A DNA stretch of 64,000 nucleotides. Source: JAJFJD01 sp965228975 (lineage in GTDB: Bacteria > Pseudomonadota > Alphaproteobacteria > UBA8366). Where the stretch lies: NCBI GenBank assembly GCA_965228975.1, contig OZ245851.1, forward strand, positions 682,001 to 746,000, read 5' to 3'. The position numbers were made by a program, and so were the translations under genes. The notes under the pieces were generated by a model. The model was not told the DNA's origin and ran no database searches. It was given only the letters and a program-made list of their open reading frames with translations. Numbering within the stretch: the stretch's first letter is position 1; every line of letters begins with the position of its first letter. Below are positions 57,594 to 64,000 of the stretch, piece after piece.

Positions 57594-58543
57594 ACCGAAA
57601 TGAACTGGCCAAGCCGGACGGCCGTCTGGCCCGGCGCGGTGCGGCGTGACGGCATGATGAGGACACAGTCGTCATGCGGTGTCGTGACGGGATCGGCGTC
57701 GTCATGGCCGATGACCGTCCCTTTCTTCTCGATCACCTCCATCCCGACGAACTCGTTGACGAAGCTGAAGTTGTCGCTCTTGATGGTGATTGGATCAGTG
57801 ACGGTGATGAATTTCTGCGGTGGCGGCGCCGGGGCAAGATGTTCCTCGATGAAGGTCGGGTCCACCACGTCGCAGTGTTTCAGAAACCGCAGCGTGGTCT
57901 GCATTGCGACATCGGCGCTCGCGCTTTCCCAATGTTGGCCGCACTCGACGAGCAAGGCGTTCTTCGGGCTGTCCGGATTGCCGAAGTCGCCGTAGTCGCG
58001 CATGCGTTTGCCGGCGGCGTGTCCCTCGTCGCAGACGACATATTCGGGAACCCGGACCGCGCCGGCGAACTGGCGCCCTTTCGGCAGCGGGCCCGCGAGC
58101 ATCAGCGCCGGCGCGCGCGTCTGCATGGAATGAATATCGAGCAACAGGTCCACGGTATCGATCAGCGGCCGCATTTCGCGGGCGCGGCGCAATTCGGCAC
58201 TGTCGCGCGGCCCGTCGAGCACGTCGGGTGACCAAAGGCGATTGAAGTCCTCGTCCACATACCGCGACATGCCGGGGTGGCGCGCGTCGAAGTTCAGGAA
58301 AGCCTGATAGTTCGCGAAGCTCAGCGTGAGCTTGCCGCGTGTGGGCCGGACGCCTTGCTTGAACAGGAAGTCGACGACGATCGCGCCGCAGAGCTCGTTG
58401 CCATGGGTCACCGCGTTGACCATGACATGTGGGCCGGGGGCGCCACTGTCATAGGTCGTTGCGTAGTCGATACCGGTGTTGCCGTTCTTGTAGGCGCTGA
58501 TGTCGGGGGGCGACAGTTCGATGGGGTCGGACGTCGGTGCCAC
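57590..58543 (-). CDS. Succinylglutamate desuccinylase/aspartoacylase (AstE) family protein
   Basis: The 317-residue zinc hydrolase family protein has NAVTHGNELCGA with His and Glu zinc ligands, LLLDIHSMQT with the third ligand, and ALLVECGQHWES. The family removes acyl groups from N-acyl amino acids or opens similar amides. The GTG start at 58543 has AAGGAGAT 7 nt upstream. It is transcribed after the ArgE-like gene (30-bp gap), forming a two-gene unit for deacylating N-acyl amino acids or peptides. The acyl group cannot be inferred. Confidence 0.85.
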   Translation of the reverse strand: MAPTSDPIELSPPDISAYKNGNTGIDYATTYDSGAPGPHVMVNAVTHGNELCGAIVVDFLFKQGVRPTRGKLTLSFANYQAFLNFDARHPGMSRYVDEDFNRLWSPDVLDGPRDSAELRRAREMRPLIDTVDLLLDIHSMQTRAPALMLAGPLPKGRQFAGAVRVPEYVVCDEGHAAGKRMRDYGDFGNPDSPKNALLVECGQHWESASADVAMQTTLRFLKHCDVVDPTFIEEHLAPAPPPQKFITVTDPITIKSDNFSFVNEFVGMEVIEKKGTVIGHDDADPVTTPHDDCVLIMPSRRTAPGQTAVRLGQFISV

Positions 58544-58573
58544 GGTGGCTATCTCCTTGGTAACGCGATCGGC

Positions 58574-59824
58574 TTAGCTGTCGCCGCAGACATGGGTGAG
58601 CAGCCGGTCCATGAATGTCTCGCATTTCCGGACCTGGTCGATCGTCACGAACTCGTTGGGCTTGTGGGCTTGGTCGATGCCGCCGGGACCGCACACGACC
58701 GTCGGGATACCGGCCCGGCTCTGGAAGAGTCCGGCTTCGGTGCCGAAGGCGACCTTGCCGTGGTCGTTTCGTTCGGCCAGCGTTTTGGCGAAGGTCACGA
58801 CCTCTGCCCCGGGATCCATATCGAGCCCCGGGATCGAGGACAATTCCTCGATGCTGAACCCGGTCGATGGGTCGATCGCCTGCATCTCCGGCTCCAGCGT
58901 CTCCCGGATGTATGTCTCGACCTCCGCATACAGGGCGGCGGCATCGTGATTGGGGAGATGTCGAAACTCGAAATCGAACTGGCAATCCTTGGGTACGATA
59001 TTCAGCGCCGTGCCGCCGTGAATGGTCCCCGTGTGAACCGTGGTGTGCGGCACGTCGAATTCTTCGTCGAAGGGGCCTTCGGCCGCGATGCGACGCGCCA
59101 TGTTCTTGAGGAAGGTAATCGTCTCGGCGGCGTATTCGATGGCGTTCACGCCGTGCGGCGCCAGGCTCGAATGCGCCTCCAGGCCGCGGACATGGGCGCG
59201 ATAGCTATATTTTCCCTTGTGCGAAATCATAACCTGCATGTCGGTCGGTTCGCCGACGATGCACATGGTCGGCGTGACCGGCATACCCGTCAGCATGTCG
59301 ATCAGGCGGCGAACGCCGATACAGCCGACTTCCTCGTCATAGGAGAAGGCGAAATGGATCGGCGTCTTCAGGCCCTTTTCCAGAAATTTCGGGGCGTAGG
59401 CCAGACACACGGCGACGAAACTCTTCATGTCGCACGTGCCGCGGCCGTAGAGGCGGCCGTCCTTCTCGACGATCTGGAACGGGTCGGTATGCCAGTCCTG
59501 GCCGTCCACCGGAACCACGTCCGTATGGCCCGACAACAGGATTCCGGGCCGATCCTGCGGCCCGAGCGTGGCATACAGATTGGCTTTTTGTTTCGCGTCG
59601 TCGTAGGTCAGGGTCGAGGAAACACCGAGCTCCTCGAGATAGTTCTGGATGCGATGGATAAGGTCGAGGTTTGAATCGCGGCTGGTCGTGTCGAAGGAAA
59701 TGAGTTCCTTAATCCAGTCCAGGCTTGCGGGATTCTGTTCGCTCAAGGGTTGGATCTCCGTCAATGTCCCGGCTGGGACGGTCTCGCCAGTTTGGGCCGC
59801 GCGCCGCGACAGACCGCCAAGCAT
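58574..59824 (-). CDS. ArgE/DapE-family deacetylase (M20 metallopeptidase)
   Basis: The 416-residue protein is of the acetylornithine deacetylase family. Metal ligands are in LLSGHTDVVPVDGQDW, RGTCDMKSFVAVCL and YDEEVGCIGVRRL, and AFGTEAGLFQSRAGIP is the C-terminal contact. The adjacent AstE-like gene suggests a broader N-acyl amino acid deacylase than arginine synthesis. The start is uncertain: ATG 59824 has an AGGA site 6 nt upstream, while TTG 59746 has GGAGA 8 nt upstream and begins at the usual family start. It diverges from the threonine-synthase-like gene. Confidence 0.87.
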   Translation of the reverse strand: MLGGLSRRAAQTGETVPAGTLTEIQPLSEQNPASLDWIKELISFDTTSRDSNLDLIHRIQNYLEELGVSSTLTYDDAKQKANLYATLGPQDRPGILLSGHTDVVPVDGQDWHTDPFQIVEKDGRLYGRGTCDMKSFVAVCLAYAPKFLEKGLKTPIHFAFSYDEEVGCIGVRRLIDMLTGMPVTPTMCIVGEPTDMQVMISHKGKYSYRAHVRGLEAHSSLAPHGVNAIEYAAETITFLKNMARRIAAEGPFDEEFDVPHTTVHTGTIHGGTALNIVPKDCQFDFEFRHLPNHDAAALYAEVETYIRETLEPEMQAIDPSTGFSIEELSSIPGLDMDPGAEVVTFAKTLAERNDHGKVAFGTEAGLFQSRAGIPTVVCGPGGIDQAHKPNEFVTIDQVRKCETFMDRLLTHVCGDS

Positions 59825-59933
59825 AGTCAATCCTGCTGGCGGGACCAGGGGATATTCCTGGCTGCGAAACGGCGCGCCGGGGTCGGAACGTTTTGCGTTG
59901 CGCGACCTTCGCTTTGACCGCAAATTGCGCCGC

Positions 59934-61076
59934 ATGACCGATGACGTTCGTTACGTAAATCCAAGGACGCAAGAGTCTTGGCCTATCGAAACGCCGCTAT
60001 GGCGCGCGCCGGACGATGGGGGCTATGTGAACTTGTCGATGGGGCCGGGGATCACGCCGGACGAGATCGACGGCGGCCAGCACTCGCTCTGGCGGTACCG
60101 TGCCGGGCTTCGGCTCCCGGGACCGCCGCTCCGCAGCCTCGGTGAAGGCTGGACGCCACTGCTCGACTCCGCGTGGGACGATGTGCCGGTCCGGATGAAG
60201 GCTGAATTCATGATGCCGTCCGGGTCATTCAAGGACCGGGGCGTGGCGGTGATGCTGACCTACCTGAAACAGTGTGGAATCACCGAGATCCTCGAAGATT
60301 CGTCCGGTAACGCCGGCGCATCGGTGGCGACCTATGGCGCCGCGCTCGGCTTCGACTGCCGCATTTTCACGCCTGCCACGGCGCCGGCGGCAAAACGGCA
60401 TCAGATGGCGGCGATGGGCGCCGATGTGGTCGCCGTGCCGGGGACGCGGGACGACGTGGAGGCCGCCGCGTTGGCGGAGGCGGAGAAGCGGTTTTACGCG
60501 GGGCATAATTATCAGCCCTTTTTCCTGGAAGGGACGAAGACCCTGGCGTTCGAGGTTTGGGAACAGCTGGGTTTCGACGTGCCCGACCACATCGTGACAC
60601 CGTTGGGGCAGGGCAGCAATGTCATGGGCAGCCACATTGGTTTCGAGGAATTACGCCGACGCGGCGTTGTCGACCGGCTTCCGCGCGTTCACGGCGTTCA
60701 GGCGGTCAACGCGGCGCCGTACTATGCGGCCTATGCGGCGGGCTCGAACGAGCCCGTGCCGATCGATGCGGCACCGACGATCGCCGACGGCATTGCGTCG
60801 ACCAAGCCCGTCCGCTTGAAAGAGGTGCTGGATGCCATCCGGTCGACCGACGGGAAATGCATCGCCGTGACGGAGCAGGAGATCGTTGCCGCGTTACGGC
60901 AGTTCACGCGGCGGGGCCATTTCATCGAGCCGACGTGCGCCGCGGCGGGCGCCGGGCTTAGCAAGTTGATCGCCGACGGAACCGTGAAGGCCGGCGAGAC
61001 GATTGTCGTCGTCCTGACAGGGTCGGGATTGAAAGCGGTCGACCGGATCGCCGGCGCGCTTGGACTGGCATCGTGA
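59934..61076 (+). CDS. Threonine-synthase-like PLP enzyme
   Basis: The 380-residue fold-type II PLP enzyme has SGSFKDRG with the PLP lysine at 100, EDSSGNAGASVATYGA for phosphate binding, and HFIEPTCAAAGAGLSKL near the end. The layout is that of threonine synthase and related lyases. Neighbours are not other threonine genes, so a lyase or deaminase with another substrate remains possible. The ATG at 59934 starts the family-like region; earlier frame is antisense to the ArgE-like gene. A hairpin follows the stop. Confidence 0.83.
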   Translation: MTDDVRYVNPRTQESWPIETPLWRAPDDGGYVNLSMGPGITPDEIDGGQHSLWRYRAGLRLPGPPLRSLGEGWTPLLDSAWDDVPVRMKAEFMMPSGSFKDRGVAVMLTYLKQCGITEILEDSSGNAGASVATYGAALGFDCRIFTPATAPAAKRHQMAAMGADVVAVPGTRDDVEAAALAEAEKRFYAGHNYQPFFLEGTKTLAFEVWEQLGFDVPDHIVTPLGQGSNVMGSHIGFEELRRRGVVDRLPRVHGVQAVNAAPYYAAYAAGSNEPVPIDAAPTIADGIASTKPVRLKEVLDAIRSTDGKCIAVTEQEIVAALRQFTRRGHFIEPTCAAAGAGLSKLIADGTVKAGETIVVVLTGSGLKAVDRIAGALGLAS

Positions 61077-61079
61077 CCG

Positions 61080-61101
61080 ATTGGGTCGGATACGGCCCAA
61101 T
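61080..61101 (+). terminator. Hairpin after the threonine-synthase-like gene
   Basis: ATTGGGTCG at 61080-61088 pairs with CGGCCCAAT at 61093-61101, nine base pairs with one G-U, loop GATA. It lies 3 nt after the stop and is followed by mixed sequence rather than a U-run. A weak intrinsic terminator is plausible. Confidence 0.5.
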
Positions 61102-61149
61102 GACAACTAAACCACCCATTTTCAATGAAATTTGTGAGTGCCATCGCTA

Positions 61150-61178
61150 TTGAAAAGGGCGACGACTTACGACATGAT
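61150..61178 (+). promoter_or_regulatory. Candidate sigma70 promoter for the ABC-transporter genes
   Basis: TTGAAA at 61150-61155 and CATGAT at 61173-61178 are separated by 17 bp, about 94 nt upstream of the substrate-binding-protein ATG. Both hexamers keep at least four of six consensus bases. No operator pattern was seen. Confidence 0.4.
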
Positions 61179-61271
61179 TTTTCTTAATCAACCGCGGACC
61201 GCGCTGGCGAGAGGGGAATTCACTGAAGTGCCGGCGGGGTCCACTCCATTTTGCGTGACAGGGAGCTAACA

Positions 61272-62888
61272 ATGATCCGGAAAATGACCCGTTTCAGCGC
61301 TGCTTTGGCGGTCGCCGCCGTCGTTTCCGCGGGGGCATGGGCCGAAGAGATCCGCATCGGCATTTATTCGGAACCATCTTCGATGGATCCGCACTTCCAC
61401 AATCTCGGTCCGAACAACGCCTTCATGGCGCAAGTCTTCGGCCGCCTGGTCGAAATGGACCACCAACAGAAGCTGCAACCCGGCTTGGCGGTTTCCTGGA
61501 AAACGGTGAATGACACGACCTGGGAGTTCAAGCTGCGCAAGGGCGTCAAATTCACCGATGGATCGGATTTTACGGCTGACGACGTCATCTTTTCATTCGA
61601 TCGCGCATCGAACTACACCGGCGGTAACTCCAGCTTCCGGACGTATCTGAAGGGCAAGACCTTCAAGAAAGTTGACGACCACACGATCCACGTGACCACG
61701 CCGGCTCCCTATCCGCTGATGCCGGTCGATATGGCGCAGCCGCATATCATTTCCGACAGTGCGAAAGGTTCCGGCAAGGCCGACGTGAACAAGGGTTTGT
61801 CGACGAAGGACTTCAACCAGGGCAAGGCCATGGTTGGAACGGGCCCGTACAAGTTCGTCGAATGGAAAAAAGGCGACCGCATCGTTCTGGTCCCGAACCC
61901 GAATTATTTCGGCACCAAGGCGAAATGGAGCAAGGTGACGATCAAGCCGATCCCCTCCGCACCGGCTCGTGTCGCCGCGTTGCTCGCGGGCGATGTCGAC
62001 ATGATCGACAACGTTCCGACGACCGACGTTGAGCGCCTGAAGAAGAATAAGAAGGTGCGCTTGAGTTCCGGCATCTCGAATCGCGTGATCTACCTTCACA
62101 TGGATCAGTATCGCGATGCGTCGCCGTTCGTGACGGATCGGGACGGCAAGCCGATGGCGAAGAATCCGTTGAAGGACGTCCGTGTCCGCAAGGCGGTTTC
62201 CATGTTGATCAACCGTGACGCCATTGTTGCACGGGTGATGGAAGGCCTCGCCATTCCGGCCGGACAGCTTCTGCCCGAAGGCTTTTTCGGTGTGTCGCCG
62301 AATTTGAAGCCCGAGAAGTTCGATCCCGCAGGCGCCAAGAAGTTGCTGGCGGAGGCCGGATATCCGAATGGGTTCGGCCTGACCATTCATGGACCGAACA
62401 ACCGCTACATCAACGATGCCAAGATCGTCGAGGTCATCGCGCAGATGCTGACGCGCGGCGGCATTCCGACCAAGGTCGTAACCATGCCGAAGAGCGTTTA
62501 CTTCAAGCGCGCCTCCAAGGGCGGCAAGGACGGTGAGCCGGAGTTCAGCTTCATCCTGGTCGGATGGGGATCGGGCACGGGCGAAGCGTCATCACCGCTG
62601 AAGTCGCTCTTGACGACGCATGACAAATCCAAGGGATTCGGCGCTTCCAACCGTGGCCGGTTCTCCAAGCCCGATGTCGACAAGCTCGTCATCGAGGCGT
62701 TGGCCACCGTCGACGACCCGAAACGCCAGGGTCTCTTGGCGAAGGCGACCGAAACGGCTATCGGCAAGTATCAGGGGATCATCCCGCTTCATTACCAGGT
62801 CAACACCTGGGCGACGCGGCCTGGCCTCAAGTATCGGGCGCGGACAGACGAGCGCACGATTGCCATGGATGTGTTGAAAGACAAGTAG
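61272..62888 (+). CDS. ABC transporter substrate-binding protein, family 5 (peptide/nickel type)
   Basis: The 538-residue periplasmic binding protein has a signal peptide at residues 1-24 (basic start, hydrophobic AALAVAAVVSAGA, AxA-type cut before EEIRIGIY). SEPSSMDPHFHN is the family-5 lead segment, and LAVSWKTVNDTTWEFKLRKG and TGPYKFVEWKKGDRIVL follow. ATG 61272 has GGGAG about 8 nt upstream. Such proteins bind peptides, nickel or small polar ligands. The two permease genes follow, and the deacylase genes upstream hint at N-acyl peptides as ligand. Confidence 0.92.
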   Translation: MIRKMTRFSAALAVAAVVSAGAWAEEIRIGIYSEPSSMDPHFHNLGPNNAFMAQVFGRLVEMDHQQKLQPGLAVSWKTVNDTTWEFKLRKGVKFTDGSDFTADDVIFSFDRASNYTGGNSSFRTYLKGKTFKKVDDHTIHVTTPAPYPLMPVDMAQPHIISDSAKGSGKADVNKGLSTKDFNQGKAMVGTGPYKFVEWKKGDRIVLVPNPNYFGTKAKWSKVTIKPIPSAPARVAALLAGDVDMIDNVPTTDVERLKKNKKVRLSSGISNRVIYLHMDQYRDASPFVTDRDGKPMAKNPLKDVRVRKAVSMLINRDAIVARVMEGLAIPAGQLLPEGFFGVSPNLKPEKFDPAGAKKLLAEAGYPNGFGLTIHGPNNRYINDAKIVEVIAQMLTRGGIPTKVVTMPKSVYFKRASKGGKDGEPEFSFILVGWGSGTGEASSPLKSLLTTHDKSKGFGASNRGRFSKPDVDKLVIEALATVDDPKRQGLLAKATETAIGKYQGIIPLHYQVNTWATRPGLKYRARTDERTIAMDVLKDK

Positions 62889-62899
62889 GCACGTATGCA

Positions 62900-62926
62900 A
62901 CGGGCGGCCCTTCACGGGCCGCCCGT
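62900..62926 (+). terminator. Intercistronic hairpin after the substrate-binding-protein gene
   Basis: ACGGGCGGCCC at 62900-62910 pairs exactly with GGGCCGCCCGT at 62916-62926, an 11-bp stem with loop TTCAC. No U-run follows, and the permease gene begins 33 nt later. It could stabilise the upstream transcript or lower permease expression relative to the binding protein, a common arrangement; a full terminator is less likely. Confidence 0.55.
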
Positions 62927-62958
62927 CGCCATTTCCGCCATCGGGCCGGAGCTAGTCC

Positions 62959-63936
62959 ATGTCCGTTTACATCATTCGCCGGTTACTGCAGTCCGTGATT
63001 GTGGTGATCGCCATGTCGATCATCGTTTTTTCCGGCGTTTACCTGATCGGCGACCCGGTCGACATCTTGATCAGCGATGACGCCGACCAGGAAGACCGTC
63101 AAAAGCTTATCGAATCCCTCGGATTGGATAAGCCTTTTCACATGCAATACATGACATTTGTCGTCCGGGCGTTGCAGGGCGATCTCGGCGATTCCTTTAT
63201 TTTCGCCGAGCCGGCCTTGCTGCTCATATTGGACCGCATGCCGGCTACTCTGGAACTTGCGGTGTGCTCCTTGCTAATGGCGATCGTCATCGGCATCCCG
63301 CTGGGCATGTGGGCCGGCTTGAAGCCGGACTCCTATTTCAGCAAGAGCATCATGGCCGGGTCGATCCTGGGCTTCAGCTTGCCGTCATTCTGGGTCGGCA
63401 TCATGTTCATCATGATCTTCGCCGTCATCATGGGATGGCTTCCGTCGGGCGGCCGCGGGGACACGCAATCCTTTCTTGGCGTTCAAGTCAGTTTCCTGTC
63501 TCTCGACGGCTTGTCGCACCTATTCCTGCCGGCGCTGAACCTGGCTTTGCTAAAGATATCGCTGGCCATCCGGTTGACGCGGGCCGGGACGCGCGAGGTC
63601 ATTCATCAGGACTACATCAAGTTCGCCCGCGCCAAGGGGCTGAGCACGAGGCGGGTGATCCTGGTGCACGTCCTCAAGAATATTCTTATTCCGGTAATCA
63701 CCGTGATGGGGCTGGAATTCGGTTCGTTGATCGCTTTCTCGGTCGTTACGGAGACCGTGTTCTCTTGGCCGGGCATGGGCAAACTGATCATCGATTCGAT
63801 CAACCTGCTCGATCGGCCCGTGATCGTGGCCTATCTCATGATCATTGTGTTCATGTTCATCATCATCAATCTGGTGGTGGATGTGATGTATTCCGTGCTT
63901 GACCCCCGGGTTCGCCTACAGGATGTGAAGTCATGA
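62959..63936 (+). CDS. ABC transporter permease, DppB type
   Basis: The 325-residue inner-membrane permease has about six hydrophobic segments. The EAA-loop signature DYIKFARAKGLSTRRVILVHVLKN contacts the ATPase; SLPSFWVGIMFIMIF and ETVFSWPGMGKLI also fit. It pairs with the next permease in the family-5 transporter. The stop overlaps the next start as ATGA. Confidence 0.92.
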   Translation: MSVYIIRRLLQSVIVVIAMSIIVFSGVYLIGDPVDILISDDADQEDRQKLIESLGLDKPFHMQYMTFVVRALQGDLGDSFIFAEPALLLILDRMPATLELAVCSLLMAIVIGIPLGMWAGLKPDSYFSKSIMAGSILGFSLPSFWVGIMFIMIFAVIMGWLPSGGRGDTQSFLGVQVSFLSLDGLSHLFLPALNLALLKISLAIRLTRAGTREVIHQDYIKFARAKGLSTRRVILVHVLKNILIPVITVMGLEFGSLIAFSVVTETVFSWPGMGKLIIDSINLLDRPVIVAYLMIIVFMFIIINLVVDVMYSVLDPRVRLQDVKS

Positions 63937-64000
63937 CCGCGGCAACCGAACCAACGGTCCTCGATCCGGCGGAAGACGAGCCGGCGGCGCAACCGGACCA
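63933..64000 (+). CDS. ABC transporter permease, DppC type, partial (N-terminus only)
   Basis: The frame starts at ATG 63933 by ATGA overlap and runs off the window end after 22 residues, a polar, acidic stretch (LDPAEDEPAAQPD). DppC-type permeases often carry such a short cytoplasmic lead. Identity rests mainly on operon position, since family-5 transporters have two permeases in this order. Confidence 0.6.
   Translation, partial: MTAATEPTVLDPAEDEPAAQPD

Overview
The window is GC-rich and gene-dense, from the chromosome of what looks like a free-living alphaproteobacterium (a Rhodospirillales-type organism is my inference from gene content, codon use and the many 4-bp start/stop overlaps). 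About 57 protein genes are supported. No tRNA, rRNA, CRISPR array, phage module or intact transposase was recognised. No gene encodes a recognisable transcriptional regulator.

Layout. (1) 1-7365: the tail of a flavoprotein dehydrogenase, then a surface-glycan island. It holds a four-domain CBS/NeuB/SAF/TIM-barrel sialic-acid-synthase-like fusion, a CMP-nonulosonate synthetase, a radical SAM/SPASM protein, a TylF-like methyltransferase and an AT-rich capsule-type glycosyltransferase. (2) 7354-17533: a crotonase, a three-subunit molybdenum hydroxylase plus a CoxG-like protein, a SucCD-like acyl-CoA ligase pair, an acyl-CoA carboxyltransferase subunit and a DAO-type flavoenzyme. (3) 17911-24759: a fumarate-reductase-like flavoprotein, soluble transhydrogenase, two MmgE/PrpD proteins and a YrdC-like protein. 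(4) 24955-38329: the catabolic core. A minus-strand operon encodes a BadI/MenB-type crotonase, acyl-CoA ligase, enoyl-CoA hydratase, SDR, acyl-CoA dehydrogenase, thioesterase and an AMACR-type racemase. It is divergent from a plus-strand operon encoding a DUF35 protein, a Cys-less thiolase, MaoC, a crotonase, nitronate monooxygenase and a CoA transferase. The first operon has the enzyme set expected for CoA-dependent breakdown of an alicyclic acid; the second resembles steroid side-chain retro-aldolase systems.

(5) 38337-46736, minus strand: cupin, Nudix CoA hydrolase, two tandem FMN alpha-hydroxy-acid oxidases, a crotonase, a two-subunit UxaA/SuyAB-type lyase, a formylglycine-type sulfatase and an SDR. 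(6) 46890-50971: a degenerate PP2C-like protein with a small coupled upstream ORF, a VOC protein, and a methyltransferase-TPR-glycosyltransferase fusion. (7) 51052-64000: alanine dehydrogenase, PilZ protein, agmatine deiminase and N-carbamoylputrescine amidase, nitroreductase, rhomboid protease, acyl-CoA ligase, AstE-like and ArgE-like hydrolases, a threonine-synthase-like enzyme and the first genes of a peptide-type ABC transporter.

The genes describe a heterotroph specialised in activating unusual carboxylic acids to CoA thioesters and oxidising them, together with amine and peptide salvage. Substrates are inferred from enzyme class and neighbourhood only; none is proven by the sequence.
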